64,000 nucleotides of DNA. Origin: Halomonas faecis. GTDB lineage: Bacteria > Pseudomonadota > Gammaproteobacteria > Pseudomonadales > Halomonadaceae. This document shows, piece by piece, positions 36,224 to 46,331 of the stretch; within the stretch, counting starts at the first letter, position 1, and each line of letters starts with the position of its first letter. A program made the position numbers and the translations under genes. The notes under the pieces are model-generated. The model worked only from the letters and a program-made list of their open reading frames with translations, was not told the DNA's origin and made no database searches. Where the stretch lies: contig NZ_JAACZO010000058.1 in the NCBI RefSeq assembly GCF_010993975.1, positions 141,011 to 205,010 on the forward strand, read 5' to 3'.

Positions 36224-37510
36224 TTACGGCAGTCGCCAGCGTTCGGGGCACTCCTCGCCCGGGAAGAGCCGCTGGGCGGTGGTGGCGCTGCGCATTTCGG
36301 CGACCCTTGCCATGCCCCCGCTGAGTGTCTGCAGCAGGGCGTCGCTGGGGTGGCGTACGGTGAGCAGCGTCAACCCGGCCTGGCACTCGATCCGGTACTC
36401 TTCCCTCAGCTCGCTCAGCAGCGCCTGACGTTTCGCCGGTTTATCGTCGATGGCCAGGCGCAGGCGCATCGCCTCGCATTCCAGGAAGTTGGCGTGCAGC
36501 CCGTGATGGGCCAGGCAGGCGAGCACCCGGCCGAGACGAGCTTCGTCCATGAAGCTGAAGTCGTGAGGGGCGACATCGAGCAGCACCTGGTCGTCGCGCA
36601 GGATGCAGGCGGGCTGGCGGTCACCGTCGCCTGCCTCGGAACCGATGCGAGTCGGCGCGGCATCGGGTTCCAGAAAGGAGCGCACGGTTAGCGGAATCGA
36701 CTTGCGCTGCAGCGGTGCAAGGGTGCGCGGATGAATCACCTTGGCGCCGTGCCAGGCCTGTTCCACGGCCTCGCCATAGCTGAGTCGAGCGATCTGGCGG
36801 GCATTGTCGAAGCGCCGCGGGTCGGCGTTGAACAGCCCCGGCACGTCCTTCCAGATGGTCAGGCCTTCGACGTCGAGGCAGTGGGCGAGAATGGCAGCAC
36901 TGAAGTCGGACCCCTCGCGGCCCAGCGTGGTGGTCACACCCTCGACCGTGGCGCCGATGAAGCCCTGCGTCAGCAGCAGCCCGCCCTCTCGGTCAGCGAG
37001 CTCGACGAGCCTCCTGCAGGTCTCGGTCCAGTCGACTTCGGCGGCCTGGTGATGATCGTCGGTGATGATCAGTTCCCGGGCGTCGCACCAGTGGGTGGCG
37101 ATGCCGATCTCGTTGAGCCAGGCGGCCACCAGAGTGGTGGAGAGCAGCTCGCCGAAGCCCACTGTCCGGTCGTAGTGAACGGGATAGTCGGCGTTGCCGT
37201 GGCGGTGGGCGGCATCCAGGTCGTCGAGCAGCCGTTCCAGGGCGGCGGCAGTGATGGAGTCCGCGCCGAACAGAGCCTCCGCCGTCCTCAGGTGGGCCTG
37301 GCGGATCGCCTCGAGCCGCTCGCGATAGGCATGCGTGTCATCGGAACGGGCCGCGTCGAGCAGGGCTTCCAGGGCGTTGGTGGTCTTGCCCATGGCCGAG
37401 ACGACCAGGGCGCGGGGGCGCAGGTCGTGGCGGGTCAGCAGCTCGCCCAGGTGGCGAATGGCGTCGGCGTCCTGGATCGAGGCGCCGCCGAACTTGTAGA
37501 CCTCGGGCAT
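36224..37510 (-). CDS. Aspartate kinase
   Basis: A 428-residue aspartokinase forming beta-aspartyl phosphate. The kinase motif is VYKFGGASIQDADAI (Lys6), with TVGFGELLST near residue 115 and the nucleotide-binding LGREGSDFSAAILAHCLD near 200, followed by WKDVPGLFNADPR. The C-terminal 130 residues are ACT-like (DVAPHDFSFMDEARLGRVLA). It is not the usual LysC, whose N-terminus reads KFGGTS and which carries a longer regulatory end. ATG at 37510 is preferred to GTG at 37513 because AGGAAG is then correctly spaced. Its neighbour genes use aspartate semialdehyde, so it may supply that pathway. Confidence 0.83.
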   Translation of the reverse strand: MPEVYKFGGASIQDADAIRHLGELLTRHDLRPRALVVSAMGKTTNALEALLDAARSDDTHAYRERLEAIRQAHLRTAEALFGADSITAAALERLLDDLDAAHRHGNADYPVHYDRTVGFGELLSTTLVAAWLNEIGIATHWCDARELIITDDHHQAAEVDWTETCRRLVELADREGGLLLTQGFIGATVEGVTTTLGREGSDFSAAILAHCLDVEGLTIWKDVPGLFNADPRRFDNARQIARLSYGEAVEQAWHGAKVIHPRTLAPLQRKSIPLTVRSFLEPDAAPTRIGSEAGDGDRQPACILRDDQVLLDVAPHDFSFMDEARLGRVLACLAHHGLHANFLECEAMRLRLAIDDKPAKRQALLSELREEYRIECQAGLTLLTVRHPSDALLQTLSGGMARVAEMRSATTAQRLFPGEECPERWRLP

Positions 37511-37608
37511 CACGGCTTCCTGTGCAGTGGCTTTCCACTACCATAGAGGCCGCAGGCGCAGCGGGGAAGGGACGCGGTGTCGTGGCCGAAAAACCGGTGC
37601 CGGAAATG

Positions 37609-37634
37609 AAAGAAGCCCCGCGAGGGGCTTCTTT
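37609..37634 (-). terminator. Terminator after the carboxynorspermidine genes
   Basis: A perfect 11-bp stem (AAAGAAGCCCC with GGGGCTTCTTT) and 4-base loop lie 13 bp past the nspC stop and end in TTT on the minus strand. It separates nspC from the aspartate kinase gene. Confidence 0.8.
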
Positions 37635-37647
37635 GGCGGCGTTCGGC

Positions 37648-38814
<1,167 letters not shown>

Positions 38815-38817
38815 GGA

Positions 38818-40017
38818 TCAGGCCAGCGGGTCGTGGTCGGGGTCGAGTTCGACCACCTGCCAGGGCAGGCCCGTGTCGCCGATGCGCGCCATGAAGGGGT
38901 CGGGGTCGAGTTGCTCGACGTTGAACACGCCCTCGCCCTTCCAGATGCCCTCGAGCATCAGCATGGCGCCGGTCACCGCCGGCACGCCGGTGGTGTAGGA
39001 GATGGCCTGGGACTTGACCTCCTCATAGCACGCCTGGTGGTCGCAAATGTTATAGATGTGCACCTTGCGACGTTTGCCGTCCTTGATGCCATCGGCGATC
39101 ACGCCGATGTTGGTCTTGCCCTTGGTGCGCGGCCCCAGCGAGGCCGGGTCGGGCAGCACCGCCTTGAGGAACTCCAGCGGGGCGATCTGCTGGCCCTGGA
39201 ACTCGATCGGCTCGATGCGGGTCATGCCGACGTTTTCCAGCACCTTGAGATGGGTGATGTACTTGTCGGAGAAGGTCATCCAGAAGCGGATGCGCTCCAG
39301 GCCCTTGATGTTCTGGCTGAGCGATTCGAGCTCCTCGTGGTAGAGCAGGTAGAGGTCCTTCTCGCCGATGCCGTCGAAGTCGAAGGTGCGCTTCTCGGCC
39401 AGCGGCGCGGTCTCCTTCCACTCGCCCTTCTCCCAGTAGCGGCCGTTCGCGGTGATCTCGCGAATGTTGATCTCGGGGTTGAAGTTGGTGGCGAAGGGAT
39501 AGCCGTGGTCGCCACCGTTGGCATCCAGGATGTCGATTCGGTGGATCTCGTCGAACAGGTTCTTCTGAGCATAGGCGCAGTAGATGTTGGTCATGCCCGG
39601 ATCGAAGCCGCAACCCAGGGTGGCCATGTTGCCCGCCTTGGCGTAGCGCTCCTGGAAGGCCCACTGCTCCTTGTATTCGAACTTGGCCTCGTCGGGGTGC
39701 TCGTAATTGGCCGTGTCCAGATAGGGCACGCCGGTACGCAGGCACGCCTCCATGATGGTCAGATCCTGATAGGGCAGGGCCACGTGGATCAGCACGTCGG
39801 GCTTGAACGACTCGATCAGGGCGACCAGCGCCTCGACGTCGTCGGCATCCACCCGAGCGGTCTGGATGGGGCGATCGAGTTGGGCGGCGATGGCCTGGCA
39901 CTTCGCCTCGTTGCGGCTGGCCAGCATGATCTCGCCGAAGACGTCTGGGTGCTGGGCGCACTTGTGGGTGACGACACCGCCGACGCCGCCGGCGCCGATA
40001 ATCAGGACTTTGCTCAT
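38818..40017 (-). CDS. Carboxynorspermidine/carboxyspermidine dehydrogenase
   Basis: A 399-residue saccharopine-dehydrogenase-family enzyme that condenses aspartate semialdehyde with a diamine (diaminopropane or putrescine) to a carboxy-triamine. The N-terminal Rossmann motif is VLIIGAGGVGGVVTHKCAQH, with GCGFDPGMTNIYCAYAQ near residue 145 and the terminal FMARIGDTGLPWQVVELD. No diaminobutyrate aminotransferase/decarboxylase is adjacent, so putrescine and spermidine are the more likely substrates here. ATG at 40017 is chosen because the upstream frame is not conserved. Confidence 0.92.
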   Translation of the reverse strand: MSKVLIIGAGGVGGVVTHKCAQHPDVFGEIMLASRNEAKCQAIAAQLDRPIQTARVDADDVEALVALIESFKPDVLIHVALPYQDLTIMEACLRTGVPYLDTANYEHPDEAKFEYKEQWAFQERYAKAGNMATLGCGFDPGMTNIYCAYAQKNLFDEIHRIDILDANGGDHGYPFATNFNPEINIREITANGRYWEKGEWKETAPLAEKRTFDFDGIGEKDLYLLYHEELESLSQNIKGLERIRFWMTFSDKYITHLKVLENVGMTRIEPIEFQGQQIAPLEFLKAVLPDPASLGPRTKGKTNIGVIADGIKDGKRRKVHIYNICDHQACYEEVKSQAISYTTGVPAVTGAMLMLEGIWKGEGVFNVEQLDPDPFMARIGDTGLPWQVVELDPDHDPLA

Positions 40018-40199
40018 GGGTACGAATCCAGATCGGGAAAAGGGGAAGTGTCTTGGCCTCGCCCGGGGCCCGTCGTCTCGGTGGACCGGCGAGAGGGCGC
40101 AGATGATGGCTCCCCCTGAGGCTGGCCGCAAGGGGTTTTTGCGTCAAGGCTAATGCGAAAGTCGAAGCAAGGCGTAGTCCGCCCGAATGCCTCGTCACC

Positions 40200-41231
40200 T
40201 CAGGTGCTTTCGCCCTCCAGGAGGTGAAAGCCCACGTCGTGGCGGCGCCGGTTCACGCGGCTTCCCGCCAGGCGCTTGATCACCTCTCCGGCTGCGATGC
40301 GTCCGATGGTCTCTCGCGGTGACTGGATGGTGGTCAGCCGCGGAGTGACGTGCTGCCCCAGCGACAGGCCGTTGAACCCGGCGATGGCGATGTCCCCGGG
40401 GACTCGCAGGCCGAGGCGCTGAGCATGGAGCAGCGCTCCCGTGGCTAGGTCGTCATTGGCGAAGTGGATGGCCTCGGTGTCGGGGTGATCGTTGCGGACC
40501 TGGTCCAGGCCCTGGGCGCCCGCTTCCAGACTGCCCAGTCGCTCGAGCTCGATGAGGGAGGGCTCCAGGCCGGCAGTCTCGAGTACCTTGCAGTGCCCTT
40601 CGTAGCGCATGCGGGCGCGATAGTCGTCGGCCATGCGTGCCCCGACGTAGACGACATGGCGGTAGCCGCGTTCCAGCAGGTGGCTCGCCATGCGACCTCC
40701 GGCCGCGTGATGGTCCAGACCCACGTTCAGGTCCACGGCCTCGCCCAGCTCCATCACTTCCATCACCGGGCGGTCGCAGCCGGCGAGCAGCTCGCGACAC
40801 GCCGGGGTGTGCTTGAGCCCGGCGGTCACCAACGCCGAGCAGGACCAACCGAGGAAGGTTCGCACCAGCTGGTGTTCGCGCTCGGTATCGTAGTCGGTGT
40901 TGCCCAGCAGGATCTGATAGCCGGCGGCATCGAAGGTGGCCTGCAGGCCCTGTATGACCTCGATGAACACGGTGTTGGCCAGGGACGGGATGATGACGGC
41001 AATGAATTTCGACCGCGCCGATGCCAGGCTGCCGGCCACCAGATTGGGGACGTAACCGATGCGTTCCATGGCACCGAGGATGCGTTGGCGAGTGGCTTCG
41101 TTGACCCGTTCAGGATCATTGAGTGCCCGCGAGGCGGTGATGGGGGAAACGCCGGCGAGTTCGGCGACCTGCGCCAGAGTGGGATGGGTCGATCCTCGTC
41201 TGTGGCGTGAAGGGGGTTTCCGTTTAGACAT
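40200..41231 (-). CDS. LacI-family transcriptional regulator
   Basis: A 343-residue repressor of the LacI/GntR type. The helix-turn-helix is TLAQVAELAGVSPITASRALNDP (residues about 18-40), with the hinge helix NLVAGSLASARS, then a periplasmic-binding-protein-like domain ending near residue 330. It is divergent from the ltnD-otnKCI-denD operon and two adjacent perfect operators lie between them, so it most likely represses that operon until a threonate or erythronate catabolite binds. Its N-terminus is basic (MSKRKPPSRHRRG). Confidence 0.88.
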   Translation of the reverse strand: MSKRKPPSRHRRGSTHPTLAQVAELAGVSPITASRALNDPERVNEATRQRILGAMERIGYVPNLVAGSLASARSKFIAVIIPSLANTVFIEVIQGLQATFDAAGYQILLGNTDYDTEREHQLVRTFLGWSCSALVTAGLKHTPACRELLAGCDRPVMEVMELGEAVDLNVGLDHHAAGGRMASHLLERGYRHVVYVGARMADDYRARMRYEGHCKVLETAGLEPSLIELERLGSLEAGAQGLDQVRNDHPDTEAIHFANDDLATGALLHAQRLGLRVPGDIAIAGFNGLSLGQHVTPRLTTIQSPRETIGRIAAGEVIKRLAGSRVNRRRHDVGFHLLEGEST

Positions 41232-41287
41232 TGGTCGTACCTCGCGCCGGCTCGCTTGTCGGTCGAATCGTCATCTACTAGAACCAA

Positions 41288-41301
41288 TGGTAGCGCTAAC
41301 A
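41288..41301. promoter_or_regulatory. LacI-type operator 1
   Basis: TGGTAGCGCTAACA fits the pattern TGnTAnCGnTAnCA of GntR-like LacI-family operators at every fixed position. It lies 57 bp before the repressor gene and directly abuts operator 2. Confidence 0.8.
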
Positions 41302-41315
41302 TGATAGCGCTACCA
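41302..41315. promoter_or_regulatory. LacI-type operator 2
   Basis: TGATAGCGCTACCA again fits TGnTAnCGnTAnCA fully. Operators 1 and 2 touch end to end and form together a larger inverted repeat with 11-bp arms. They lie about 120 bp upstream of ltnD. Confidence 0.8.
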
Positions 41316-41432
41316 ATCGCTATCGTTCATTCACGCGATCATTGCGTTGGCGTCGGTGGTAAAGGCGACGGATGGCCTCTCGGGCCGGCTGGTCAGTCAC
41401 TCGGCGACGCCATCCTCGAAGAGGAGAAACAG

Positions 41433-42368
41433 GTGAGCCAACCAACCCGGAGTCAGCGCATCGGCGTCATCGGCCTGGGAGCCATGGGCCGGGGGACGGC
41501 GCTGGCATTGCATGAGCGCCGGTTCGATGTCACCGGCTGCGACATCGCCGCCCATGCACGCCAGGCGTTCGAGGTAGAGGGAGGCCGCAGCGTTGCCATG
41601 CCCTCGGAGCTCGCAGCGTGCGATGTCGTGGTGTTGCTGGTGGTCAACGCCGAGCAGGTGGAGGCCGTGCTGTTCGGCGAACGGGGCGTGGCGGCGCAGC
41701 TGGCGCCGGGGAGCCTGGTCATCCAGTGTGCCACCGTGGCGCCCTCCTATGCTCGAGAGCTCGGGGCGCGCCTCGAGAGCATGGGGCTCGCCATGCTCGA
41801 TGCCCCGGTGAGCGGAGGAGCGGCCAAGGCGCGCAGCGGTGAGCTCTCGGTGATGGCTTCCGGCTCGCCGAGGGCCTTCGACCTGGCAGCACCGGTGCTC
41901 GATGCCATGGCCGCCACCGTTCATCGGCTGGGCGAGGCCGCCGGCGTCGGCTCCAGCATGAAACTGGTCAATCAACTGCTGGCCGGCGTGCACATCGCTA
42001 CCGCCGCCGAGGCCATGGCGCTGGGCATTCGTCTGGGACTAGACCCGCACAGCGTCTATGAGGTGATCACCCACTCGGCGGGCAACTCCTGGATGTTCGA
42101 GAATCGGGTGCCGCACATCCTGAACGGAGACTATGCCCCGCTCTCGGCCGTGGACATCTTCGTCAAGGACCTGAATCTGGTGCACGAGACCGGCCGCGAG
42201 CTGGCCATGTCCACTCCGGTGGCGGCCAGCGCCCTGCAGCAGTTCACCGCGGCCAAGGGGGCCGGCTTCGGTCGCCAGGACGACTCGGCGGTGATCAAGG
42301 TCTATCAACGGCTGTCGGGCATCGAGCTGCCCGAGGCCGCCAACGATGCGGGAGGTCCGAAGGCATGA
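41433..42368 (+). CDS. ltnD: L-threonate dehydrogenase (beta-hydroxyacid dehydrogenase family)
   Basis: A 311-residue NAD-dependent enzyme oxidising L-threonate to 2-oxo-tetronate. The Rossmann motif is IGVIGLGAMGRGTALAL, the substrate-binding motif is MLDAPVSGGAAKARSGEL and the catalytic Lys lies in GVGSSMKLVNQLLAGVH. The PVSGGAAKA stretch is as in E. coli YgbJ/LtnD. GTG at 41433 follows GAGGAGAAACAG; the upstream frame is unconserved. It overlaps otnK by 4 bp and heads the operon. Confidence 0.9.
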   Translation: MSQPTRSQRIGVIGLGAMGRGTALALHERRFDVTGCDIAAHARQAFEVEGGRSVAMPSELAACDVVVLLVVNAEQVEAVLFGERGVAAQLAPGSLVIQCATVAPSYARELGARLESMGLAMLDAPVSGGAAKARSGELSVMASGSPRAFDLAAPVLDAMAATVHRLGEAAGVGSSMKLVNQLLAGVHIATAAEAMALGIRLGLDPHSVYEVITHSAGNSWMFENRVPHILNGDYAPLSAVDIFVKDLNLVHETGRELAMSTPVAASALQQFTAAKGAGFGRQDDSAVIKVYQRLSGIELPEAANDAGGPKA

Positions 42369-43672
42369 CTCTCGTGCTGGGCGCCATTGCCGACGACTTC
42401 ACCGGTGCCACCGACCTCGCCAACAACCTGGTGCGTTCCGGCATGCGCTGCGTGCAGACCATTGGCGTACCCGAGGCTGCTCTCGACCTGGCCGACGTGG
42501 ATGCCGTGGTGGTGGCGCTGAAGTCGCGCTCCACCCCGGCCGAGCAGGCAGTGGCGGATTCGCTGGCAGCGCTCGATTGGCTGCAGGCCCGCGGCGCCAG
42601 GCAGTTTTTTTTCAAGTATTGCTCCACCTTCGATTCCACTGACGCCGGCAATATCGGCCCGGTGGCCGATGCCTTGCTGGAGCGGCTGGGCGGCACCCAG
42701 ACGGCGATGGTGCCGGCGTTTCCGGCCAACGGCCGCACCGTCTACCAGGGGCATCTCTTCGTCGGCGACCGCCTGCTCAACGACAGTGGCATGCAGCACC
42801 ATCCCCTCAACCCGATGCACGATGCCGATCTGGTACGCGTGCTGGGCCGCCAGACGCCGCATCCGGTGGGCCTGGCGGCGCGTTCGACGCTGGCGCAAGG
42901 CGGCGATGCGGTCCGCCGGCGCCTGGAAGCGCTCGCCGCCGAAGGCATTCGCCATGTGATCTGCGACACCCTGGACGATACCGACCTCGAGGTGCTGGCC
43001 GAGGCCTTGGCCGACTATCCCTTGGTCACCGGTGGCTCGGGGCTAGGCCAGGCGTTGCCCGGGCAGTACCGCCGACGCGGCTGGCTGGCCGAGATGGACG
43101 AGCCGGGAAGCCTGGCACCGGCTTCCGGCGGTGCCCTGGTGCTCTCGGGCAGTTGCTCGCGGGCCACTCTGGGGCAGGTGGCGCATTTTCTCCAGCGCCA
43201 TCCCGGGGTTGCCCTCGATCCCCTGGCACTCGCCGAGGGCGAGAAGCACGTCCGGGCGGTCCTGGCCTTCGCTCGCGAGCATCTCGCCGCGGGTGACCCG
43301 GTACTGGTCCATGCCTCCGCCGACCCCGAACGGGTCAAGGCCGCCCAGGCGGTGCTGGGGGTCGAACGTGCCGGTGCGCTGGTCGAACAGGCCCTGGGGG
43401 AACTGGCTCAGTGCCTGGTCGCCGAGGGCGTCGGGCGCCTGGTGGTCGCCGGCGGCGAGACCTCGGGTGCGGTGGTCTCGGCGCTGGGTATTCGCCAGCT
43501 TCGCATCGGCGATCAGATCGACCCCGGCGTGCCCTGGACTCAGGCTCCGCTGAGCCACCGCGAGGGGCCGCTGTCTCTGGCGCTCAAGTCGGGCAACTTC
43601 GGCGGTGAGGATTTCTTCTCGCGCGCATTCACGGTTCTGGACGAGCTGACCGGAGAGGAGGGCTCAGCATGA
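42365..43672 (+). CDS. otnK: 3-oxo-tetronate kinase (DUF1537 family)
   Basis: A 435-residue kinase that phosphorylates 3-oxo-tetronate at C4. The N-terminal DUF1537 motif is GAIADDFTGATDLANNLVRS, with FFFKYCSTFDSTDAGNIG near residue 80, VPAFPANGRTVYQGHLFVGD near 118 and a C-terminal nucleotide-binding part with VAGGETSGAVVSALG and LKSGNFGGEDFF. It is nested between ltnD and otnC by 4-bp overlaps. A run of eight T (42605-42612) within the gene encodes part of FFF and keeps the frame. Confidence 0.92.
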   Translation: MTLVLGAIADDFTGATDLANNLVRSGMRCVQTIGVPEAALDLADVDAVVVALKSRSTPAEQAVADSLAALDWLQARGARQFFFKYCSTFDSTDAGNIGPVADALLERLGGTQTAMVPAFPANGRTVYQGHLFVGDRLLNDSGMQHHPLNPMHDADLVRVLGRQTPHPVGLAARSTLAQGGDAVRRRLEALAAEGIRHVICDTLDDTDLEVLAEALADYPLVTGGSGLGQALPGQYRRRGWLAEMDEPGSLAPASGGALVLSGSCSRATLGQVAHFLQRHPGVALDPLALAEGEKHVRAVLAFAREHLAAGDPVLVHASADPERVKAAQAVLGVERAGALVEQALGELAQCLVAEGVGRLVVAGGETSGAVVSALGIRQLRIGDQIDPGVPWTQAPLSHREGPLSLALKSGNFGGEDFFSRAFTVLDELTGEEGSA

Positions 43673-44316
43673 GTGGCCACGACGAGACCCGCTTGCGCGA
43701 ACGGATCGCCACGTTGGGCCAGTCGCTGTTCGACAGGGGACTCACCATGGGCTCCAGCGGCAACATCAGCGTACGCCTGGAGGATGGTGGCTGGCTGATG
43801 ACGCCCACCAACGCCTGCCTCGGGCGTCTCGATCCGTCGCGCATTGCACGTCTCGACCGCGACGGGCGCTGGCAGGGCGGCGACAAGCCCACCAAGGAGC
43901 ACTTCCTGCACATGGCGATGTATGCCGAGCGGCCCCGGTCCGAGGCCATCGTGCACCTGCATTCGACCCATTCGGTGGCGGTCTCCTGCCTGCCCGACAT
44001 CGACCCCTGCGACTGCATTCCGCCGCTCACCGCCTACTACGTGATGCGGGTCGGCAGGCTGCCGCTGGTGCCTTATCACCTGCCGGGCGATCCGGCGCTG
44101 GGGGATGCCGTGCGTGGGCTGGCAGGACGACACAGCGCAGTGCTGCTCGCCAACCACGGCCCGGTGGTGGCCGGCAAGAGCCTGGAGGCGGCGGTGTATG
44201 CCACCGAGGAGCTGGAGGAGACCGCCAAACTGTACCTGCTGCTGCACGGTCGCAACCCGCGAGCACTGACCCCCGAACAGGTGGCCGAACTGGAAGCCCG
44301 CTTCCCCCGCGACTAG
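43669..44316 (+). CDS. otnC: 3-oxo-tetronate 4-phosphate decarboxylase (class II aldolase fold)
   Basis: A 215-residue zinc enzyme that decarboxylates 3-oxo-tetronate 4-phosphate to DHAP. The class II aldolase/adducin motifs are MGSSGNISVRLEDGGWLMTP, the acidic KEHFLHMAMYAE, the zinc ligands in VHLHSTHSVAVS and a third His in ANHGPVVAGK. Its ATG overlaps the otnK stop. The DHAP made here enters central metabolism. Confidence 0.92.
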   Translation: MSGHDETRLRERIATLGQSLFDRGLTMGSSGNISVRLEDGGWLMTPTNACLGRLDPSRIARLDRDGRWQGGDKPTKEHFLHMAMYAERPRSEAIVHLHSTHSVAVSCLPDIDPCDCIPPLTAYYVMRVGRLPLVPYHLPGDPALGDAVRGLAGRHSAVLLANHGPVVAGKSLEAAVYATEELEETAKLYLLLHGRNPRALTPEQVAELEARFPRD

Positions 44317-44364
44317 GCCGTTCCCGAAAACTGACAGTGTCCGCCCATACAGTAGGAACCGACG

Positions 44365-45168
44365 ATGATCCGACTGGCCGCCAACCTCAGCATGCTGTTC
44401 ACCGAGCATGATTTCCTCGAGCGCTTCGCTGCGGCCGCCGAGGCCGGTTTTCGCGGCGTGGAGTATCTCTTTCCCTACGCCCATGCCCCGGAGGCACTGC
44501 GAACCGCGCTGAAGGAAAGCGGCCTCGAGCAGGTGCTGTTCAACCTGCCGCCCGGTGACTGGGAGAGCGGCGAGCGTGGGCTGGCCAGCCTGCCGGGGCG
44601 CGAGGCGGAGTTTCGCGATTCCGTGGTAGAGGCGCTGCGCTATGCCGATGTCCTGGGCTGCCCGCGGGTCCATGCCATGGCAGGGTTGCTGCCGCTGGCT
44701 GCCGATGACGAAACGCGGGCCGTGCATCACGCCACCTACGTAGCGAACCTGCGCTTCGCCGCCCGTGAAGCGGCGAAGTGCGGCCGCGAGTTGCTGGTCG
44801 AGCCGATCAACACCCGTGACATGCCGGGCTTCTTCCTCTCGCGCCAGGCACAAGCGATGGCGGTGCTGGAGGAGGTAGGCGAACCCAACCTGCGTCTGCA
44901 GTTCGACCTCTACCACTGCCAGGTGATGGAGGGCGATCTGATCCGGCATCTGGAGCGGCAGTTTTCGGCCATCGGCCACGTGCAGATCGCCGGCGTGCCG
45001 GAGCGTCACGAGCCGGATGTCGGCGAAGTGCATTATCCAGCGCTGTTCGCACGGCTCGAAACGCTCGGCTATGACGGCTGGATCGGTTGCGAATACCGCC
45101 CGTTCGGGGCGACTCGTGCCGGTCTCGGCTGGGGACGGGATCACGGGCTGCGGCCCTCTCAGCAGTAA
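44365..45168 (+). CDS. otnI: 2-oxo-tetronate isomerase (hydroxypyruvate isomerase family)
   Basis: A 267-residue TIM-barrel enzyme of the Hyi family that isomerises 2-oxo- to 3-oxo-tetronate. [21 protein letters not shown] at the start, [20 protein letters not shown] near residue 55, [20 protein letters not shown] near 143 and [14 protein letters not shown] near 178 are typical. Enzymes of this family were once called hydroxypyruvate isomerase; the operon context decides for OtnI. Confidence 0.9.
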   Translation: MIRLAANLSMLFTEHDFLERFAAAAEAGFRGVEYLFPYAHAPEALRTALKESGLEQVLFNLPPGDWESGERGLASLPGREAEFRDSVVEALRYADVLGCPRVHAMAGLLPLAADDETRAVHHATYVANLRFAAREAAKCGRELLVEPINTRDMPGFFLSRQAQAMAVLEEVGEPNLRLQFDLYHCQVMEGDLIRHLERQFSAIGHVQIAGVPERHEPDVGEVHYPALFARLETLGYDGWIGCEYRPFGATRAGLGWGRDHGLRPSQQ

Positions 45169-45202
45169 CCGCCACAAGGACAACCACAGGAAGCACGACA
45201 CC

Positions 45203-46168
45203 ATGCATATCGCCATCACCGGCGCGGCCGGATTTCTCGGCCAGCGCTTGATCCACCGCCTCCTCGAGCGCGGCGAGCTGCGGGGCGAGCCGATCCGCCG
45301 GCTGACCCTGATCGACCAGAGCGAGGCCGCCACCCCCGAGGCGGCTGGCGTCGAGGTCGTCGCCCAGGCCCGCGACATCACCGCCCCCGGGGCCTTCGAC
45401 GCTCTGCTCGATGCGCGGCCCGACGTCATCTATCACCTGGCCGCGGTGGTGAGTTCCGCCGCCGAGGCGGATCTCGATCTGGGCTTGGCCGTCAACTTCG
45501 ACGCCACCCGTGCCCTGCTAGAGGGCTGCCGTGCCCGTGGCCTGGCCGCCACGCGCCTGGTGATGGCGAGCTCGGTAGCGGCCTATGGCGGCGAGTTGCC
45601 CGAGATCCTCGATGACATGACCGCCCTGCAGCCGCAGAACTCCTATGGCACCCAGAAGGCGATGTGCGAACTGCTGATCAACGATTATAGCCGTCGCGGT
45701 CTGGTGGACGGCCTGGTGCTGCGCCTGCCGACCATCGTGATCCGCCCTGGGCGGCCCAATGCGGCCGCGTCGAGCTTCGCCTCGAGCATTCTGCGCGAAC
45801 CCCTCAACGGCGAAGAGGCCGTCTGCCCAGTGCCCACCGAACTCGAACTGTTCGTGATGTCGCCCGAGACGGTGGTCGCGGCGCTGTTGCATGGCGCCGA
45901 GGTCGACGGTGAGGCCATCGGTGCGTTCCGCGCTTTCATGTTGCCGGGCATCACCGTCAGCGTCGCCGAGATGATCGCGACGCTGCGCGAGGTCGCCGGC
46001 CCGACGGCCGTGGAGCGTATCCGTCACGATCCGGACCCGCGCATCCAGGCCATCGTCGGTAGCTGGCCGACCCGTTTCCACACCCGGCGCGCCGAGGCGC
46101 TGGGATTTCCGCGCGATACGGATTTCCGCGAGATCGTCGAGGCGTTCCGGGTGGTTTCGACGAGCTAG
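45203..46168 (+). CDS. denD: D-erythronate dehydrogenase (SDR family)
   Basis: A 321-residue extended short-chain dehydrogenase that oxidises D-erythronate to 2-oxo-tetronate. The NAD motif is HIAITGAAGFLGQRLIHRLL, the active site Tyr-x-x-x-Lys is NSYGTQKAMCELLINDY (near residue 150), and LRLPTIVIRPGRPNAAASSF is a family landmark. ATG at 45203 has CAGGAAG upstream. With LtnD and DenD both present, this operon can take in two C4 acid sugars that meet at OtnI. Confidence 0.88.
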   Translation: MHIAITGAAGFLGQRLIHRLLERGELRGEPIRRLTLIDQSEAATPEAAGVEVVAQARDITAPGAFDALLDARPDVIYHLAAVVSSAAEADLDLGLAVNFDATRALLEGCRARGLAATRLVMASSVAAYGGELPEILDDMTALQPQNSYGTQKAMCELLINDYSRRGLVDGLVLRLPTIVIRPGRPNAAASSFASSILREPLNGEEAVCPVPTELELFVMSPETVVAALLHGAEVDGEAIGAFRAFMLPGITVSVAEMIATLREVAGPTAVERIRHDPDPRIQAIVGSWPTRFHTRRAEALGFPRDTDFREIVEAFRVVSTS

Positions 46169-46211
46169 ATTCTGGCGATGACGCCCCTGACAGCGCCATG
46201 TATTGGCACTT

Positions 46212-46267
46212 TGCGACCATGGTCGTATTTGACAGAGTCAGGTGATTATCATGTCATTATACCAGTT
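46212..46267. promoter_or_regulatory. 56-bp promoter/operator element, copy A
   Basis: This 56-bp segment recurs without any mismatch, in inverted orientation, at 56500-56555. It contains the 12-bp perfect palindrome CGACCATGGTCG (46214-46225), a TTGACA hexamer (46229-46234) pointing towards dctP, the small dyad TGATTATCA and, on the other strand, the extended minus-10 sequence TGGTATAAT. It ends 64 bp before the dctP start. Identity over all 56 bases between two non-coding sites indicates a shared regulatory element, probably bound by the FadR-subfamily regulator encoded at 56627. Confidence 0.85.
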
Positions 46268-46331
46268 TGCAGTACCCCGACGGCTGCCGCCGTCGGTTTT
46301 CACCCAGCCGCAAACCCAAGGGGATACAACA

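Noticed and set aside
42365..43672. Frameshifted otnK because of the T run
   Set aside because: The frame is intact and full-length, with the motif continuing correctly after the run.
43540..45429. Long open frame of about 629 codons antisense to otnK-otnC-otnI
   Set aside because: It is opposite three recognised genes and is rich in Arg, His and Gln without any conserved domain, a typical shadow frame.
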